Below are positions 17,260-26,911 of a stretch of 36,741 nucleotides of DNA, piece by piece; the stretch's first letter is position 1, and each line of letters opens with the position of its first letter. The notes beneath the pieces are model-generated. The model saw only the letters and a program-made list of their open reading frames with translations, did not search any database and had not been told where the DNA came from. Location of the stretch: the NCBI GenBank assembly GCA_031258095.1, contig JAIRNK010000054.1:1-36741 (forward strand). Reading direction: 5' to 3'. Source of the stretch: Holosporales bacterium (lineage in GTDB: Bacteria; Pseudomonadota; Alphaproteobacteria; BNTO01). The translations under genes were made by a program, and so were the position numbers.

Positions 17260-18531
17260 ATGTTAGATATAAAATTAGTTCGTTTGGATCCGGCTCACGT
17301 GGATGATGGGTTAGCGAAGCGTGGTGTGGCCCCTCTTTCAAAAGTAGTGTTGGACCATGACGCGGTTGTTCGCAAATTGACATCTGAACTCCAGACGCTA
17401 CAGGAGAAAAAGAACGAACTGGCGAAGGCGAACTCCTCGAACGCCCGCTCTGCAGACGCGATCGCCCAAGGACAAAAAATCAGAGACGAAGTTACCGCAC
17501 TTGAAGCTAAATTGGCTGAGGCTCAGGAAACGTTGACTGCGCTGTTGGTTTGCATTCCGAACCTTCCAGCAGAAGACGCTATAGTCGGAAAAGATGAAGA
17601 CGACAACGTTGAGATTCGGCGCGGGGGAACAATTCCGACATTCGATTTTGAACCGAAAGAGCACCACGTTTTAGGATATGAACTTGGTTGTCTACATACG
17701 GAGTTGGGCGCGAAACTGTCAGGAACTCGCTTTACCGTTCTGACTGGCGCTTTTGCTAGACTGGAGCGTGCGATTGCGCAGTTTATGCTGGACACTCACA
17801 CCCACGAGCACGGGTATTCCGAAATATCTGTTCCAATTCTTGTTAACGATTACTGCATGTTTGGGACAGGGCAGCTGCCCAAGTTCGCAGAAGACAGCTT
17901 TCACACAACGGAGGGACAGTGGCTAATTCCGACTGCCGAAGTTTCGTTGACGAACCTGGTTCGCGACATGACTCTTACAGCCAAGCAGCTGCCCATTCGA
18001 GTGACTGCATTGACTCCGTGTTTTCGTTCTGAAGCCGGCTCTGCTGGGCGTGATATAAAGGGGATGTTTCGGCAGCGTCAATTCTACAAGGTTGAGCTAG
18101 TCAGTATTGTGGCAAAAGAGGATGAGATAGCAGAGCATAACCGAATGACCGAATCAGCAGAAAATATTTTGAAAAAGCTGGAACTTCCGTACCATATCGT
18201 CGAGCTTTGTACAGGAGATATGGGTTTTTCGGCGCAAAAAACATACGATATAGAAGTCTGGCTTCCTGGGCAAAACCGATATCGGGAGATATCAAGCTGC
18301 TCTCGTTGTGGCGATTTTCAGGCAAGGCGGATGAATGCAAAATATAAGACGGCGGACGGCAAGTCTGAATTTGTGAGGACACTGAATGGGTCTGGATTAG
18401 CTGTTGGCCGAACACTCATAGCAATTGTCGAGAATTTCCAACAGGCGGATGGCTCTGTCCTAATTCCAAAGGCGCTGCAACCATACATGGGGACGGACAA
18501 GATCGAGCGAGGATTGCCTATGGGGTTATAG
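17260..18531 (+). CDS. serS: Serine--tRNA ligase
   Basis: MLDIKLVRLDPAHVDDGLAKRG; class II motifs LIPTAEVSLTNLVRD, TPCFRSEAGSAGRDIKGMFRQRQFYKVELV, LNGSGLAVGRTLIAIVENFQ. ORF track starts at 17212; ATG 17260 preferred. Confidence 0.96.
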   Translation: MLDIKLVRLDPAHVDDGLAKRGVAPLSKVVLDHDAVVRKLTSELQTLQEKKNELAKANSSNARSADAIAQGQKIRDEVTALEAKLAEAQETLTALLVCIPNLPAEDAIVGKDEDDNVEIRRGGTIPTFDFEPKEHHVLGYELGCLHTELGAKLSGTRFTVLTGAFARLERAIAQFMLDTHTHEHGYSEISVPILVNDYCMFGTGQLPKFAEDSFHTTEGQWLIPTAEVSLTNLVRDMTLTAKQLPIRVTALTPCFRSEAGSAGRDIKGMFRQRQFYKVELVSIVAKEDEIAEHNRMTESAENILKKLELPYHIVELCTGDMGFSAQKTYDIEVWLPGQNRYREISSCSRCGDFQARRMNAKYKTADGKSEFVRTLNGSGLAVGRTLIAIVENFQQADGSVLIPKALQPYMGTDKIERGLPMGL

Positions 18532-18539
18532 GACATGGG

Positions 18540-20174
18540 CTAGTCAGACGCAGAATCAAACGACTCTTCATCGTAAGACAAACAACCGTCAGAATACTCA
18601 AGATCATCCCTGGTCCGTTTTAGCGAACTTGCAGGTAGCTGCAAAAAGGCCCTACGTGTCTTCTGGTAAGACACCCAATATTCCACTAGAGAGGGTCGAG
18701 AAGGTCGAAATGCCGCGCCACCAATATGCCCTCGCCACATAAAGCCCTCCTCGCCCTGTATTATAACACGACCAGCAGTCTCAACCACAATGCCGCCAGA
18801 ACCATACATAGGGAAGCACATTGTTCGACCTTGCTCCGATGCCGCCAAGATAATAACTAGGTCATAAACGGAAGATATCCGAACCCCTTCATCCCAAATC
18901 TGGTCTGAATTTAAATTGATGCGCGTTGGCTCCGATGGGGCTCTACCTGACGTCTGTCTTGCATCCACTATTGCAAGCCCATGCGCGCCAATGCTAGGGA
19001 AGCTGACTACATAAGAACTGGAGCCAACCGGATAACGATTGTATACGACCTGGAATACATCAATAGGTACTTGTGTCCTATCGCCACCAAAGGCGTTACG
19101 ATCAAGATCACATTGCGGGAAACCGCGACTTTGTACAAAAAGGTCTGACAACGGCCCAAATCGTTCAACTAACAGCTCAGCAGTTCCACCATCTGCCAAA
19201 AATTGTCTCAAAGATACACGCTTCTGCTGCTCCAAACTAGGAATAACCGTCCAATGAGAAACAAGTTCTAACCTCGGACAGTCACTAAATGCGTCAGACC
19301 ACACCCGTGTTCGATACCCCGGCAAACAAACGAATCGGAGTTGTTCGCAAGAGACACAGCAAGTTGCCGGAACAGTAGGGAGATAAGGTGGGAACAAAAT
19401 ACGACTAGCTTCAATATACCCAAATGCTAATTTCTCGAGAGAAAGGCCAGGATAACTGGATAGATCAATTCCATCGCTATCAGGGGGGCCTAGGCGCGTT
19501 AAAGCAGTAGTGAAGAACGCAGCCCTTCCAATAGATCGCAGTGTGCCTCGGACAATGCACGTTTGCAGCGGGCAATATTCAAAGCATGATTCTGGGATAC
19601 TCACGATCTTCAGAGGGAGATCGATGGATATCAAACTGCTTCCTGCGAAGGCGCCTCTTCCAATAACAGAAAGCGTCACTGGCAGATATATCCCACATAA
19701 TAATTTACACTCAGAAAACGCCTCATCTTGTATTTCTCGAAGGCCGAAAGGAAGTCCAACCGTCACAAGCTCAGGAAAACCTTTGAACAGTGCACGCTCT
19801 AGTACCAAGACATTCGACGGAATAGTTATGTCTCGTAACCCTCTGCAGTTACGAGAAAAATGATCCCCGACGCGTTCAATTTGTGCGCCCGCCGCTTGAG
19901 GCATTTCGTCACCAGCTTGAGGCCTTTTGTCAGCAGGACAGCTGCTGTGAGACGATCCCACAAAAACGCCATAAAATAGCGACAGGAAAACAAAACACGC
20001 TAGCATCATACACCCTACCTCACTTAGTGATCCTTTTCGAGTTACGGGCGCAATGATAGCAGCTAGAGGATCAAATGTCAAATCGGCGCTCCCCATAGAC
20101 ACAAGCAGCGCGCCTGTTGTCTTCGAAAAATTTTTAATATACAATCTGACATTATTGCGTGGAAGAGTCGCCAT
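18540..20174 (-). CDS. BspA-type leucine-rich-repeat (LRR_5) surface or secreted protein
   Basis: TM segment (MMLACFVFLSLFYGVFVG) followed by repeats such as LRDITIPSNVLVLERALFKGFPELVTVGLPFGLREIQDEAFSECKLLCGIYLPVTLSVIGRGAFAGSSLISIDLPLKIVSIPESCFEYC. ORF track extends to 20339 into rplK; ATG at 20174 (MATLPRNN) preferred. Confidence 0.8.
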   Translation of the reverse strand: MATLPRNNVRLYIKNFSKTTGALLVSMGSADLTFDPLAAIIAPVTRKGSLSEVGCMMLACFVFLSLFYGVFVGSSHSSCPADKRPQAGDEMPQAAGAQIERVGDHFSRNCRGLRDITIPSNVLVLERALFKGFPELVTVGLPFGLREIQDEAFSECKLLCGIYLPVTLSVIGRGAFAGSSLISIDLPLKIVSIPESCFEYCPLQTCIVRGTLRSIGRAAFFTTALTRLGPPDSDGIDLSSYPGLSLEKLAFGYIEASRILFPPYLPTVPATCCVSCEQLRFVCLPGYRTRVWSDAFSDCPRLELVSHWTVIPSLEQQKRVSLRQFLADGGTAELLVERFGPLSDLFVQSRGFPQCDLDRNAFGGDRTQVPIDVFQVVYNRYPVGSSSYVVSFPSIGAHGLAIVDARQTSGRAPSEPTRINLNSDQIWDEGVRISSVYDLVIILAASEQGRTMCFPMYGSGGIVVETAGRVIIQGEEGFMWRGHIGGAAFRPSRPSLVEYWVSYQKTRRAFLQLPASSLKRTRDDLEYSDGCLSYDEESFDSASD

Positions 20175-20211
20175 CTCGAACCACGTCCTCTTGTGTACAT
20201 AAGGAGGAAGA

Positions 20212-20658
20212 ATGGCACCAAAAAGTAAAAAGATCGCGGGCTTTGTAAAACTGCAGGTCCCCGCCGGCAAAGCGAACCCCTCCCCTCCAATTGGAACGGT
20301 CCTTGGCCCGCGCGGCATTAACATCATGGATTTCTGCAAGGCGTTTAACGCGCAGACTCAGCAGATGGAAGCCGGCACACCAATTCCGGTTGAAATTACG
20401 ATTTATTCAGACAAAAGCTTCACATTCATAATGAAAACGCCTCCTAACACGTTTTTCCTAAAAAGGGCAGCAGGAATAGAGAAAGGCTCTACGGCAACAG
20501 GACGAAGCAGCGCAGTGGGCAAGGTGACGATTTATCAGATTAGAGAAATCGCACGAAAAAAGATGCCGGATTTGAATGCAAACGATGAAGACGCTGCATG
20601 CAGGATGCTGATTGGATCAGCCCGTTCCATCGGAATCACAGTGGAGGGGGATTTATGA
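20212..20658 (+). CDS. rplK: 50S ribosomal protein L11
   Basis: [41 protein letters not shown]...; TGA overlaps rplA ATG. Confidence 0.98.
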   Translation: MAPKSKKIAGFVKLQVPAGKANPSPPIGTVLGPRGINIMDFCKAFNAQTQQMEAGTPIPVEITIYSDKSFTFIMKTPPNTFFLKRAAGIEKGSTATGRSSAVGKVTIYQIREIARKKMPDLNANDEDAACRMLIGSARSIGITVEGDL

Positions 20659-21332
20659 TCGGCAAAAGACTAAAGAAAATCTATGAATCCGTCAGCAAAG
20701 ATAATGTGTACTCCCTGCATGATGCGATAACGCTGGTGAAGGCAAACGCGACCGCCAAGTTCGACGAAACAATAGAGATCGCAGTTAACCTAAATATTGA
20801 TGCGCAGAAAACGGATCAAAACATTCGCGGAGTCGCGCAGTTACCACATGGCAATGGCAAAACGTACAGAGTAGCAGTGTTTGCGCGCGGTGACAGCGCC
20901 GAAGAAGCGAAGGCTGCCGGTGCGGATATTGTTGGCGCCGAGGACTTGGTAGAAACGATCCAACGGGGCGAAATCAAGTTCGATCGGTGTATTGCATCCC
21001 CAGACATGATGGCCCTAGTTGGGCGCGTAGCGAAGATATTGGGCCCTCGTGGTTTAATGCCAAGCCCGAAGAACGGGACGGTTAGCACGAATGTCGCGGC
21101 AGTTGTAACGTCCGTAAAGGGCGGACAGGTTGAGTTTCGCTCAGATAAAGGCGGGGTTGTTCACGTTGGGGTAGGCAAAGTAAGCTTTGACGGAAACAAG
21201 CTGGAGGAAAACGTTCGCTTTCTGTTGAACGCAATCCAGAAAGAAAAACCTGCGGCGTTAAAGGGCGTATTCGTTAAGAAATTAGTATTAAGCTCCACGA
21301 TGGGCGCAGGTGTGATATTCACGGATCAGTGA
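20655..21332 (+). CDS. rplA: 50S ribosomal protein L1
   Basis: [27 protein letters not shown]...; [31 protein letters not shown]. Confidence 0.98.
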   Translation: MIGKRLKKIYESVSKDNVYSLHDAITLVKANATAKFDETIEIAVNLNIDAQKTDQNIRGVAQLPHGNGKTYRVAVFARGDSAEEAKAAGADIVGAEDLVETIQRGEIKFDRCIASPDMMALVGRVAKILGPRGLMPSPKNGTVSTNVAAVVTSVKGGQVEFRSDKGGVVHVGVGKVSFDGNKLEENVRFLLNAIQKEKPAALKGVFVKKLVLSSTMGAGVIFTDQ

Positions 21333-21623
21333 GCATATACGCAGGCGTGTGAAGACATTAATTCGTTCAATATCAAACAAAAATGGGAGGTGCCACGCAA
21401 TATCAAGTCAAAGACAGTGGGTCTTGCATAATGTTTGCGTCAATGGGCTGGACGCGTTGCGTCATGTTTGTTAGCCGGTCGTTTCTGCGCAAGGTAATGA
21501 GAAATCGCCCACCAAGACAGGAGGTTGAATGAATCTGACGTTAGCGCCAAATCACGCTTCCAACTGTTATTCGCGAGAACAGCCAACCGAGATTGTTGAC
21601 TGGGAAAATACGAGGAAGATGTT
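21333..21623 (+). promoter_or_regulatory. Possible rplJL mRNA leader (L10 leader)
   Basis: ~290-nt gap before rplJ inside an otherwise tightly packed operon; position matches known L10(L12)-binding leaders. Structure not computed. Confidence 0.35.
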
Positions 21624-22127
21624 ATGAATAAAAATCAAAAGAAACAGTGCGTTTCAAGTCTTCAGGAAACTCTTCAAGGCAAGTCGCTGATCGTAATTGT
21701 GAAGCCGAACGCGGTAACCGTCGCGGAATCGACTCGATTGCGTCGGGACATGCGGCAAGAGAACGCGGGATATAAGGTCGCCAAAAATACATTGCTCAGA
21801 TTGGCGGTAAAGGGAACAGAGTTCGACTGCCTGACTCCGCTGCTAACGGGAACATCGGCAATTGCGTATTCCGAAGATCCGATAAACGCGGCAAAGGTAA
21901 TTTGCAAGTTTGCGGAAGAGAATGAAGGTAAGATGCAGATAGCAGGCGCCTGGATGAATGGAAGTTTGCTCACGTCGAGTTCGGTTCATGCGTTGGCGAA
22001 ACTGCCATCGCTAGATGAACTGCGGAGCAATCTGCTTCGATTGCTAATTGCCGCGGGAACAAAAATCGTGCGAACCATTAATGAACCGATGGCTAGGGTC
22101 GCGCGGGTTGTTGGGGCAAAAGCGTAA
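21624..22127 (+). CDS. rplJ: 50S ribosomal protein L10
   Basis: L10 pattern: GKSLIVIVKPNAVTVAESTRLRRDMRQENAGYKVAKNTLLRLAVKGT. Confidence 0.96.
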   Translation: MNKNQKKQCVSSLQETLQGKSLIVIVKPNAVTVAESTRLRRDMRQENAGYKVAKNTLLRLAVKGTEFDCLTPLLTGTSAIAYSEDPINAAKVICKFAEENEGKMQIAGAWMNGSLLTSSSVHALAKLPSLDELRSNLLRLLIAAGTKIVRTINEPMARVARVVGAKA

Positions 22128-22162
22128 ACATTGATTAATTGCGAACACAAATGGAGATGAAC

Positions 22163-22537
22163 ATGGCAGATTTGGCGAAAATAGTAGACGAGTTGTCTGG
22201 CTTAACCGTATTAGAAGCGGCCGAGTTGTCGAAGTTACTGGAAGAAAAATGGGGCGTAAGCGCGGCCGCACCAGTCGCGGTCGCAGCAGTTGCTGGTGGA
22301 GGCGCCGCAGCTGAGGCCGAAGTAAAAACGGAGTTCGATGTATGGTTGGACGAGGGCGGAGCCAATAAAATAAACGTAATAAAGGAAGTTCGGACCATCA
22401 CCAGCTTGGGCCTGAAAGAAGCCAAAGACCTGGTCGAAGGTGCACCTAAGTTGGTAAAAGGCGGCGTGCCTAAGGACGAAGCGGACAAAATCAAAAAGGC
22501 GTTGGAAGGCGCGGGCGCAAAGGTTTCGGTCAAGTAA
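22163..22537 (+). CDS. rplL: 50S ribosomal protein L7/L12
   Basis: [43 protein letters not shown]...[30 protein letters not shown] 22163 preferred. Confidence 0.98.
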   Translation: MADLAKIVDELSGLTVLEAAELSKLLEEKWGVSAAAPVAVAAVAGGGAAAEAEVKTEFDVWLDEGGANKINVIKEVRTITSLGLKEAKDLVEGAPKLVKGGVPKDEADKIKKALEGAGAKVSVK

Positions 22538-22576
22538 CATTGTGCGTAGTCTGAAGGACGAATACATCAAAGAAGC

Positions 22577-22617
22577 AAGGGCTGATTGCACAAACAATTG
22601 CAATGGGCTCTTTTTAT
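22577..22617 (+). terminator. Attenuator-like hairpin between rplL and rpoB
   Basis: AAGGGC-tga-TTGC ... GCAA-tgg-GCTCTT (with G-T wobble and internal loop) followed by a T-rich TTTATT run. Confidence 0.5.
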
Positions 22618-22691
22618 TGCGGGGCAAATACGATAGGGATTCGGACGGAATGGGCGTTAGACGTTAATCGTACTAAAGGAGATTGAAGCAC

Positions 22692-25600
22692 ATGGTTGTA
22701 AGGTCATACACAGAGCGCAAACGCATCAGGAAATCATTCGCTCGGGTGGAGGAGTTACTTCCGCCTCCGGGGTTAATTTCTATGCAAAAGGCGTCTTATA
22801 GTGCCTTTTTGCAGGCGAATGTTCCTCAAAAAAAACGTGGCGCCTTTGGACTACATGAAGTGCTTCAGTCAGTATTTCCGATCAGCGACAGTGTCGGCCG
22901 GGCAGAGCTTCAATATAAAAGTTATAAACTGGAACCCCCTGAAGCAGATGAGACCGAATGCTTGCGACGAGGCTTGAGTTATACGTGCTCATTAAAAGTG
23001 ACGTTTCGGCTGATTGTATGGGAAACAGACGAGCAAACGCAGCAAAAATCCATAAAAGACATAAAAGAACAAGAAGTGTACCTAGGCGAGCCGCCAGTAA
23101 TGACTGAGCGCGGCACGTTCATTATCAATGGAATAGAACGTGTCATAGTATCCCAGATGCATAGAAGCCCAGGGGTATTCTTTGACCATGATAGCGGCAA
23201 GAACAGCGCCATTGGTAAAGTGCTGTTTGCAGCGCGCGTGGTTCCGTACCGCGGCTCTTGGATGGACATAGAATTTGACTCGAAGGATTTGCTACTGGTT
23301 CGAATAGATCGCAGGCGAAAATTGCTGTTAACAACGTTGTTGATGGCACTGGACAGCGAGTACACAGAGGCATGCCGAGAGCAAGGAAAGAAGCTAACGG
23401 ACCAAGATACGATCGGAATGTCTGTTGAGGAAATACTTCGCTCGTTTTATCAGGTAGTGACGTATCGCAGAAAAGGGGAACACTTTGTGTGTAGCTTTGT
23501 TCCAGCACAATGGAAAGGCGTTAGGCTACAGCACGCACTAGTTGATGCCAAGACGGGAGCGGTCCTGGCTGACGCGGGCGTGAAAATAACTCCACGGATG
23601 ATTAATAAATTTGCTGCAGATGGCGTGGCAGAGATTCTCATGTCGCAGGATAGTTTGTACGGCAAATATTTGGTGTGTGATTACATCGACGAAGAAACTG
23701 GGGAAATATTTATTGAGGCTGGGAGCGAAATAAACGCTGATGTTCTGGAGTTTTTGGCCGGCCTGAAAGTTAACGAAATTGAAACAGTATTCGTTGGAAA
23801 TTCTGGCGTCGCGCCATACATAATTCAGACGCTGGCGGCAGACAAGTGCTGCAACAGAGAAGACGCCCTAATTGAAATTTGCAAAATCATGCGCCCGGGA
23901 GAGCCACCGTCCGTAGAAAATGGCGAGTACATACTAAATAATTTATTTTTTAACGTTGAACGGTACGACCTGTCCTCCGTTGGACGCGTGAAAATTAACG
24001 CGCGCTTAGGGTTATCAACACCTGATACAATAAGGGTATTACAAAAGAATGACATTATCCATATCGTCCAAGTGTTGTTGGACCTGAAGGATGGTAAGGG
24101 AGAGATTGACGACATAGACAACTTAGGAAACCGTCGCGTTCGTTGCGTTGGAGAGCTGATGGAAAATCAGTTCCGTGTCGGGTTGCTTCGAATGGAGCGC
24201 ACAATCAAGGAGCGAATTGGAAGCTTGGATATTGAAAATGCAATGCCTCACGATTTAGTAAACGCGAAACCATTAATATCTACCATTCGAGAATTCTTCG
24301 GAGCCTCACAGCTATCTCAATTTATGGATCAAACGAATCCTTTGTCCGAAATTACACACAAGCGACGTTTATCGGCATTAGGCCCCGGTGGCTTGTCGAG
24401 AGAGCGCGCCGGCTTTGAGGTTCGCGACGTTCATCCAACGCATTATGGCCGCATATGTCCAATTGAAACCCCAGAAGGACCAAACATTGGCTTGATAAAC
24501 TCGTTAGCAACCTATGCAAGAATAAATAAATACGGCTTCATAGAGTGCCCATACAGGAAGGTTGAAAACGGGAAAGTGACAGATGAAGTTGTTTACATCA
24601 CCGCAATGGAGGAATGGAAGCACACAATTGCGCAAACCACCGAGAAGCTAGATAAAGACGGCGTTCTAACGGAAGAAGCAATTACCTGCAGAAGAAATGG
24701 GGAATATGGCCTGTTTGCGCGCTCTGAAGTGACGCTGTTGGATGTATCTCCGCAGCAGCTTGTGTCTGTCGCCGCAGCTCTCATTCCGTTTTTGGAAAAC
24801 GATGACGCTAGCCGTGCGTTGATGGGATCAAACATGCAACGCCAAGCTGTCCCATTGTTGCGCAACAAGGCACCGTTGATCGGAACAGGAATGGAACGCG
24901 CGGTAGCCAGGGATTCCGGAGCTGTGGTTGTTGCACAGCGTCCTGGCATAGTGGATCAAGTTGATGGCACTCGAATTGTCGTGCATGTTAGCGCGGCCGC
25001 AGCCAAACAAGAAGGTGGAGTTGGCGTTGATATTTATAATTTGACGAAGTTTCAGGGCTCTAACATGAGCACGTGTGTGAACCAACGTCCCCTTGTGAAA
25101 AAGGGAGACATTGTGAACAAAGGCGACGTAATTGCGGACGGCCCATGTACAGATATGGGCGAGTTGGCGCTGGGGCGCAATGTCCAGGTAGCCTTCATGT
25201 CGTGGCAAGGGTACAACTTTGAAGATTCAATTGTAATGTCAGAGAGAATCGTCCAGGACGATGTATTCACGTCAATACACATTGATGGATTTGAAACAAT
25301 GGCGAGGGACACTAAGTTGGGGAACGAAGAGATCACCCGCGATATCCCAAACGTCAGCGAAGAATCACTTAGAAATTTGGACGAAACCGGAATTGTTGCG
25401 ATCGGCACTGAAGTTGTCCCTGGAGACATATTAGTCGGCAAAGTTACTCCCAAAGGGGAAACGCCCATGACTCCAGAAGAAAAGCTTTTACGAGCCATAT
25501 TTGGAGAAAAAGCGTCTGAAGTCCGAGATAGCTCATTGCGCGTTCCTCCGGGCGTGTCTGGGACAGTCGTTGACGTCAGGATTTTATCTCGTCGCGGGGT

Positions 25601-26849
25601 GGACCGAGATGAACGAATGCTCGCAATTGAGCGTCAAGAAATAGAAAAATTATCAACAGAAAAGGACGCCGAGCTTGAAATATTAGAAAAGGCATATTAT
25701 CAACACGTTCGTGAATACCTCATAAAAGAGACGATTATGTCATCCTCGACGGAGCTTGCTGAAGGAAGCATCATCACCGAAAAGATGCTTGATTCCTTGA
25801 GCAGGTCGCAATGGGACAAAATCGTTGTTGAGAACAATGAAGTAATGCTAAACATCGCGGCGTTAAGAGAGCAACTAGACGAACGCCGAAGCAAATTACA
25901 AAAACTGTTTGAAAATCGAGTTGAGCGCTTACGTCGCGGAGATGATTTACAGCCGGGCGTTCTGAAGCTCGTAAAAGTATTCATTGCATCTAAGCGCAAG
26001 TTGCAACCAGGAGATAAGATGGCAGGACGCCATGGCAACAAAGGAGTCGTGTCGAAAATCGTTCCAGTGGAAGACATGCCATATAAGGAAGATGGGACGC
26101 CGATTGACGTTGTATTAAACCCTCTTGGTGTTCCGTCTCGTATGAACGTTGGGCAAATATTAGAGACCCACTTAGGAGCGGCGGCCGCGGAATTAGGTCG
26201 AAAAATCGATATGGTGCTGAAGCAATATAATCGTGATAAGGCGCGATTAGATGACTTACGCGAAGTGATCGAAAGTTGTTACAGCAAAACCGCTGATAAA
26301 AAGGACATAAAAAAACTGACAGACAAGGAGCTATTGGAACTAGCTTCGAATTTGACAGATGGCGTCCCCATGGCGACTCCTGTGTTTGATGGCGCGACTC
26401 TAGAGGACATAGACAAACAGCTGGAAGAAGCTGGCTTGGACACGTCTGGGCAGGTTCAACTATACGACGGCCTAACAGGCGAGCCATTCGATAGAAAAGT
26501 GACCGTAGGACAAATCTACGTGTTAAAGCTGCATCATTTGGTCGACGACAAGATTCATGCGCGCTCAATTGGCCCGTACAGCTTAGTTACGCAGCAACCT
26601 CTTGGAGGAAAGGCACAATTTGGTGGCCAGCGCTTCGGAGAGATGGAGGTATGGGCCCTTGAAGCGTATGGCGCAGCGTACACGTTGCAAGAAATGTTGA
26701 CAGTAAAGTCTGACGATGTAACCGGACGAATGAAGACGTACGAAGCAATTGTTCGGGGTGAAGACCGCACAGAAGCGGGAATCCCAGAATCGTTTAACGT
26801 GTTGGTCAAGGAGCTAAGATCGTTGGGGTTAAACATGGGGTTTGTTTGA
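22692..26849 (+). CDS. rpoB: DNA-directed RNA polymerase subunit beta
   Basis: Full Rpo[91 protein letters not shown] upstream; ATG 22692 preferred. Confidence 0.99.
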   Translation: MVVRSYTERKRIRKSFARVEELLPPPGLISMQKASYSAFLQANVPQKKRGAFGLHEVLQSVFPISDSVGRAELQYKSYKLEPPEADETECLRRGLSYTCSLKVTFRLIVWETDEQTQQKSIKDIKEQEVYLGEPPVMTERGTFIINGIERVIVSQMHRSPGVFFDHDSGKNSAIGKVLFAARVVPYRGSWMDIEFDSKDLLLVRIDRRRKLLLTTLLMALDSEYTEACREQGKKLTDQDTIGMSVEEILRSFYQVVTYRRKGEHFVCSFVPAQWKGVRLQHALVDAKTGAVLADAGVKITPRMINKFAADGVAEILMSQDSLYGKYLVCDYIDEETGEIFIEAGSEINADVLEFLAGLKVNEIETVFVGNSGVAPYIIQTLAADKCCNREDALIEICKIMRPGEPPSVENGEYILNNLFFNVERYDLSSVGRVKINARLGLSTPDTIRVLQKNDIIHIVQVLLDLKDGKGEIDDIDNLGNRRVRCVGELMENQFRVGLLRMERTIKERIGSLDIENAMPHDLVNAKPLISTIREFFGASQLSQFMDQTNPLSEITHKRRLSALGPGGLSRERAGFEVRDVHPTHYGRICPIETPEGPNIGLINSLATYARINKYGFIECPYRKVENGKVTDEVVYITAMEEWKHTIAQTTEKLDKDGVLTEEAITCRRNGEYGLFARSEVTLLDVSPQQLVSVAAALIPFLENDDASRALMGSNMQRQAVPLLRNKAPLIGTGMERAVARDSGAVVVAQRPGIVDQVDGTRIVVHVSAAAAKQEGGVGVDIYNLTKFQGSNMSTCVNQRPLVKKGDIVNKGDVIADGPCTDMGELALGRNVQVAFMSWQGYNFEDSIVMSERIVQDDVFTSIHIDGFETMARDTKLGNEEITRDIPNVSEESLRNLDETGIVAIGTEVVPGDILVGKVTPKGETPMTPEEKLLRAIFGEKASEVRDSSLRVPPGVSGTVVDVRILSRRGVDRDERMLAIERQEIEKLSTEKDAELEILEKAYYQHVREYLIKETIMSSSTELAEGSIITEKMLDSLSRSQWDKIVVENNEVMLNIAALREQLDERRSKLQKLFENRVERLRRGDDLQPGVLKLVKVFIASKRKLQPGDKMAGRHGNKGVVSKIVPVEDMPYKEDGTPIDVVLNPLGVPSRMNVGQILETHLGAAAAELGRKIDMVLKQYNRDKARLDDLREVIESCYSKTADKKDIKKLTDKELLELASNLTDGVPMATPVFDGATLEDIDKQLEEAGLDTSGQVQLYDGLTGEPFDRKVTVGQIYVLKLHHLVDDKIHARSIGPYSLVTQQPLGGKAQFGGQRFGEMEVWALEAYGAAYTLQEMLTVKSDDVTGRMKTYEAIVRGEDRTEAGIPESFNVLVKELRSLGLNMGFV

Positions 26850-26911
26850 TATGGCAATTGAGCTGTAGCGGGAAATATCCACAGAGCACTAATTAAAATG
26901 GGAGATATAGG

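Noticed and set aside
20175-20339. Upstream 55 codons of the LRR ORF track entry
   Set aside because: Overlap antisense with the start of rplK and precede a plausible ATG at 20174; better explained as an ORF over-extension.
25990-26568. 192-aa minus-strand ORF inside rpoB (and other antisense ORFs such as 11539-12123, 13817-14311, 27961-28434)
   Set aside because: Fully antisense to confidently identified conserved genes; translations show no family-like features, consistent with shadow ORFs.
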